From positions 248,001-312,000 of the forward strand of contig NZ_FMYK01000003.1 in NCBI RefSeq assembly GCF_900096915.1: 64,000 nt of DNA, given 5' to 3'. Position numbers and translations under genes: made by a program. The notes beneath the pieces are model-generated. The model was not told the origin of the DNA. It saw only the letters and a list, made by a program, of their open reading frames with translations, and made no database searches. This stretch comes from Acinetobacter marinus. GTDB lineage: Bacteria; Pseudomonadota; Gammaproteobacteria; Pseudomonadales; Moraxellaceae. Every line of letters starts with the position of its first letter. Position 1 is the stretch's first letter. Positions 61,596 to 64,000 of the stretch are shown piece after piece.

Positions 61596-62915
61596 ATGAA
61601 TTTAGTACTTGAGCGAAAAACAGTAATTTTTGAAGATGATCACATTAAAGTAATTTCACATGCGGGGGCATCTGACTACGTATTGATCACATTTGGTAAT
61701 TTAGCTCAACAAGCTAAAAGTGAAAAGTTTCCAATGCAAAATTTGTGTGAAAAACTTGATTTAAATTGCATTGCGATATTACCAACTGCTGCAAATTGGT
61801 TTCCTGAGCAGAGCATGCTTTTAGCAATCCGAGAAATAGCCCAATTCATCGTAAAATTTGACCATAAGATATTATATGCAAGTAGCATGGGAGCATATGC
61901 AGCGATCAAGTATTCAAAATTGTTGAATGCATCTATTGTGTATGCGTTTGCACCACAATATTCAATTGATCCAAAAGTTATAGATGATAAAAGATATAAT
62001 ATGTATTTTAATGAAAGCCTAAATACAAATATGCATCTTAGAAATGATGATATAGTTGACAATATATATGTTTTTTATGATGATTTTTGTAAGTTGGATC
62101 AAGATCATATTAACTTAATGGTCAAAAATAATATTAAGATTCAAACTATTTTATGCAGAAATGGTGGACATAGTGTTCAAAATTTTTTGAAGGGGACAGA
62201 TTTTTATTTATCTTTGATTGATTTCTACTTTAAAAAAAAGGATAAGAATTTTTTAATTAAGCAAACTAAAATAGCAAAAAATAAATATTTACTGGATTAC
62301 GACAGTTCAGCAATGAAAATTGCTTTTTCTCGGCACCCAGGAATGTTCTTTAATATTTATAAAAAACTGGATCTAAAAGACAAAAAAGTAAAATATTTAC
62401 GGTTAAACAAGACTCTACCATATGTTATGAATTATGCGCGTAACAATTTGAGTGATGAACACTACAATGAGTTTTTCAATAAAATTTTATCAACTAACCC
62501 TTTCAAGAACAGAGCATCAATTTTTAATTTTAATAAAAAACTGCTTACTAATTATAAAGATCAAGTTTTAACATTTAATCGTATCAGTCGAAAGATAGAA
62601 TGTATTTCACCCGACTTACTCAAAGGAAATATTTTTTCAGTTCCTTTGTCCGTGAATGATGATGTTGGACTGATTTTTTTAAAAATAGATAATAAGGACT
62701 ATTTTTTAGTTTATGATGATGAAAACTACTCATTGAAACGAACCAGTGAAAATTATAGCGGAACAGGATATATTGTTTATAGTCGCTATAAAAATCAATT
62801 TACAATTAAATGTAAAGATGAATATTTGAGCTCAGATCATAGAAATGATTTGGTATTTAAAGCATGTGAACTAACTAAAAAAGAATTATTTAGTGAGATT
62901 GAAATACTTAAATGA
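61596..62915 (+). CDS. Alpha/beta-hydrolase fold protein beside the tailspike
   Basis: A 439-residue protein, visibly more AT-rich than its phage neighbours. Residues 55-200 look like an alpha/beta-hydrolase: nucleophile S97 in YASSMGAYAAIKYS, a candidate acid near D162 (VFYDDFC), and histidine H192 in CRNGGHSVQNF. The rest is Lys/Asn/Phe-rich and unrecognised. Proteins of this type occur in surface-polysaccharide loci as esterases or acyl-modifying enzymes. The gene sits where P2 has the tail-fibre chaperone. A role in modifying or removing acyl groups on capsule is plausible but inferred. Confidence 0.6.
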   Translation: MNLVLERKTVIFEDDHIKVISHAGASDYVLITFGNLAQQAKSEKFPMQNLCEKLDLNCIAILPTAANWFPEQSMLLAIREIAQFIVKFDHKILYASSMGAYAAIKYSKLLNASIVYAFAPQYSIDPKVIDDKRYNMYFNESLNTNMHLRNDDIVDNIYVFYDDFCKLDQDHINLMVKNNIKIQTILCRNGGHSVQNFLKGTDFYLSLIDFYFKKKDKNFLIKQTKIAKNKYLLDYDSSAMKIAFSRHPGMFFNIYKKLDLKDKKVKYLRLNKTLPYVMNYARNNLSDEHYNEFFNKILSTNPFKNRASIFNFNKKLLTNYKDQVLTFNRISRKIECISPDLLKGNIFSVPLSVNDDVGLIFLKIDNKDYFLVYDDENYSLKRTSENYSGTGYIVYSRYKNQFTIKCKDEYLSSDHRNDLVFKACELTKKELFSEIEILK

Positions 62916-62949
62916 AAACATCTAAGCATTGATCTTGCAAACATTTCCA

Positions 62950-63135
62950 ATGTTCTCTACTCGCCATACACAACCAGCGCAAATACAAATCAACCGCACA
63001 ATATGCAAGCCTGTTTTAGAAAATCCAACGCTAAAACAGGCTTTCGTGCATCAGCAATATGAAAAATTGCAGAATGATAACAGCGTAAATAATCGCAAAA
63101 ATGGACGAAATCTTAATGAGATTGCAGATTCATGA
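62950..63135 (+). CDS. Possible small protein before the tail sheath
   Basis: A 61-codon frame from ATG 62950 that overlaps the sheath start by four bases. It contains a strong inverted repeat (63007-63043) and the 16-bp repeat (EKLQND), so it may be non-coding DNA that happens to be open. Listed for completeness. Confidence 0.25.
   Translation: MFSTRHTQPAQIQINRTICKPVLENPTLKQAFVHQQYEKLQNDNSVNNRKNGRNLNEIADS
63007..63043. repeat. Strong 13-bp inverted repeat before the tail sheath gene
   Basis: AAGCCTGTTTTAG (63007-63019) and CTAAAACAGGCTT (63031-63043) are perfect complements with an 11-base loop. No T run follows on the plus strand. It lies between the AT-rich hydrolase gene and the tail sheath gene and may be a terminator, an RNA processing site or the edge of an inserted segment. 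Confidence 0.7.
63061..63076 (+). repeat. 16-bp dispersed repeat, copy 4
   Basis: GAAAAATTGCAGAATG, 18 bp after the inverted repeat and 56 bp before the sheath start. Identical to the other three copies. Confidence 0.85.
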
Positions 63136-64000
63136 GCGATACTTTTTTACACGGCATTCAGACCGTCACAGTTGATAATGGCACACGCCCAATCAGCACT
63201 GTTCGCAGCTCAACCATCGGCATTGTGGGCACAGCGCCCGAAGCCGATGCGACAGCATTTCCACTTAATACGCCTGTACTCGTTGCAGGCTCTCGCACAC
63301 TCGCCGCAAAACTTGGCGAAACAGGTACATTACCTGATGCAATGGACTCGATCTTTGATCAGATCGGCGCTGTGGTTGTCGTCGTGCGAGTTGAAGAAGG
63401 GGCGGACGATCAAGCCACGCTTGCCAATGTGCTTGGTGGGGTGAATGCGACAGATGGCGCTTATGAAGGCGTGCATGCATTCTTAGCTGCGGAAAATATT
63501 GTTGGTTTTGTGCCAAAAATTTTGATCGCACCAGGATTCACACATACTCGTACCGCAGCAGATGGGGATACACCAGCGATTGCTAACCCTGTGGTCGCTG
63601 AGCTAATCGGTATTGCGGAACGACTAAAAGCGGTCATTATTGCCGATGGTCCAAATACAAACGATGCGGATGCTTATGCGTATGCGGGCGATTTTGGCTC
63701 GAAGCGTGTTTATTTGGTTGATCCAAAATCACTAAAAACTGACAGTGATGCAAACATCGTACAAGCATGGTCGAGTGCGCATGTTGCTGGATTGCTTGCA
63801 AAGTCGGACAATGATCGTGGCTGGTGGTGGTCGCCATCAAATCAAACCATCAATGGCATTGTTGGGACAGCACGTGCGATCGATTTCGTGATGGGTGATG
63901 CGAACTGTCGTGCAAATCTTCTCAACGAAAAAAATGTAGCGACAATCATCCGTCAAGACGGCTATCGTCTGTGGGGCAACCGCACACTATCTGATGATTC
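63132..64000 (+). CDS. Tail sheath protein (P2 FI-like), cut by the window edge
   Basis: The frame starts at ATG 63132 and stays open to the window edge (289 codons seen). MSDTFLHGIQTVTVDNGTRP, then ISTVRSSTIGIVGTAPEADA, is the usual start of P2-type contractile sheath proteins, and GWWWSPSNQTINGIVGTARA matches their conserved middle. The sheath contracts to drive the tube into the host, so this prophage is a myovirus. The C-terminal part lies outside the window. Confidence 0.9.
   Translation, partial: MSDTFLHGIQTVTVDNGTRPISTVRSSTIGIVGTAPEADATAFPLNTPVLVAGSRTLAAKLGETGTLPDAMDSIFDQIGAVVVVVRVEEGADDQATLANVLGGVNATDGAYEGVHAFLAAENIVGFVPKILIAPGFTHTRTAADGDTPAIANPVVAELIGIAERLKAVIIADGPNTNDADAYAYAGDFGSKRVYLVDPKSLKTDSDANIVQAWSSAHVAGLLAKSDNDRGWWWSPSNQTINGIVGTARAIDFVMGDANCRANLLNEKNVATIIRQDGYRLWGNRTLSDD

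Overview
The window reads as Acinetobacter chromosome (moderately AT-rich; familiar gammaproteobacterial housekeeping genes; an AcrB/MexB-type RND efflux operon; a capsule-type tailspike on the phage) with most of a prophage occupying the right half. Genus is inferred from gene content and protein similarity recalled from memory, not from a database search.

Positions 1-30131 are host DNA. In order: the tail of an unidentified gene; a Bcp peroxiredoxin; a small secreted cysteine protein; queC and queE (queuosine precursor synthesis); the ribosomal oxygenase roxA; putP; a stomatin/NfeD membrane pair; a patatin-like lipoprotein; a GAF-GGDEF gene broken by one amber codon; the glycerol genes glpK, glpR and glpD with GlpR-like half sites; a two-gene beta-oxidation complex; pheS-pheT-ihfA; an MFS transporter; a TetR regulator next to a tripartite RND efflux operon; and a tRNA with anticodon CAT. 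Two hairpin-rich intergenic repeats (18572-18675 and 29594-29743) punctuate this part.

Positions 30294-64000 are a prophage that continues past the right edge. The integrase is followed by a leftward block (excisionase-like protein, small accessory proteins, a DnaN-like clamp). Next is a lysogeny region in which a short CI-like repressor overlaps a HipA-like kinase gene, which overlaps a DUF3037-like gene. Palindromes of the form TTACC-N5-GGTAA lie on both sides of this operon, much like lambda OL and OR. Rightward come Cro-like and CII-like regulators, a replication module (DnaT-like protein split by a 7-bp repeat frameshift, DnaC-like loader), many small ORFs, a RuvC-like nuclease and a Mor-like activator.

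At 44311-44553 is a structured RNA immunity module of the phage P1 C4 / phage P4 CI type. A promoter leads to a target-like site and an intrinsic terminator, then to a folded antisense RNA, then to a second target site that covers the ribosome binding site of a BRO-type antirepressor gene. I consider this the most interesting element here.

The late genes are mosaic: holin and lysozyme, lambda-like head genes (Nu1, GpA, portal, a fused protease-capsid protein, head-tail joining, Z-like), then P2-like contractile-tail baseplate genes (V, W, J, I). A large beta-helix tailspike and an AT-rich alpha/beta-hydrolase gene sit where P2 keeps its tail fibre and fibre chaperone. The window ends inside the tail sheath gene.
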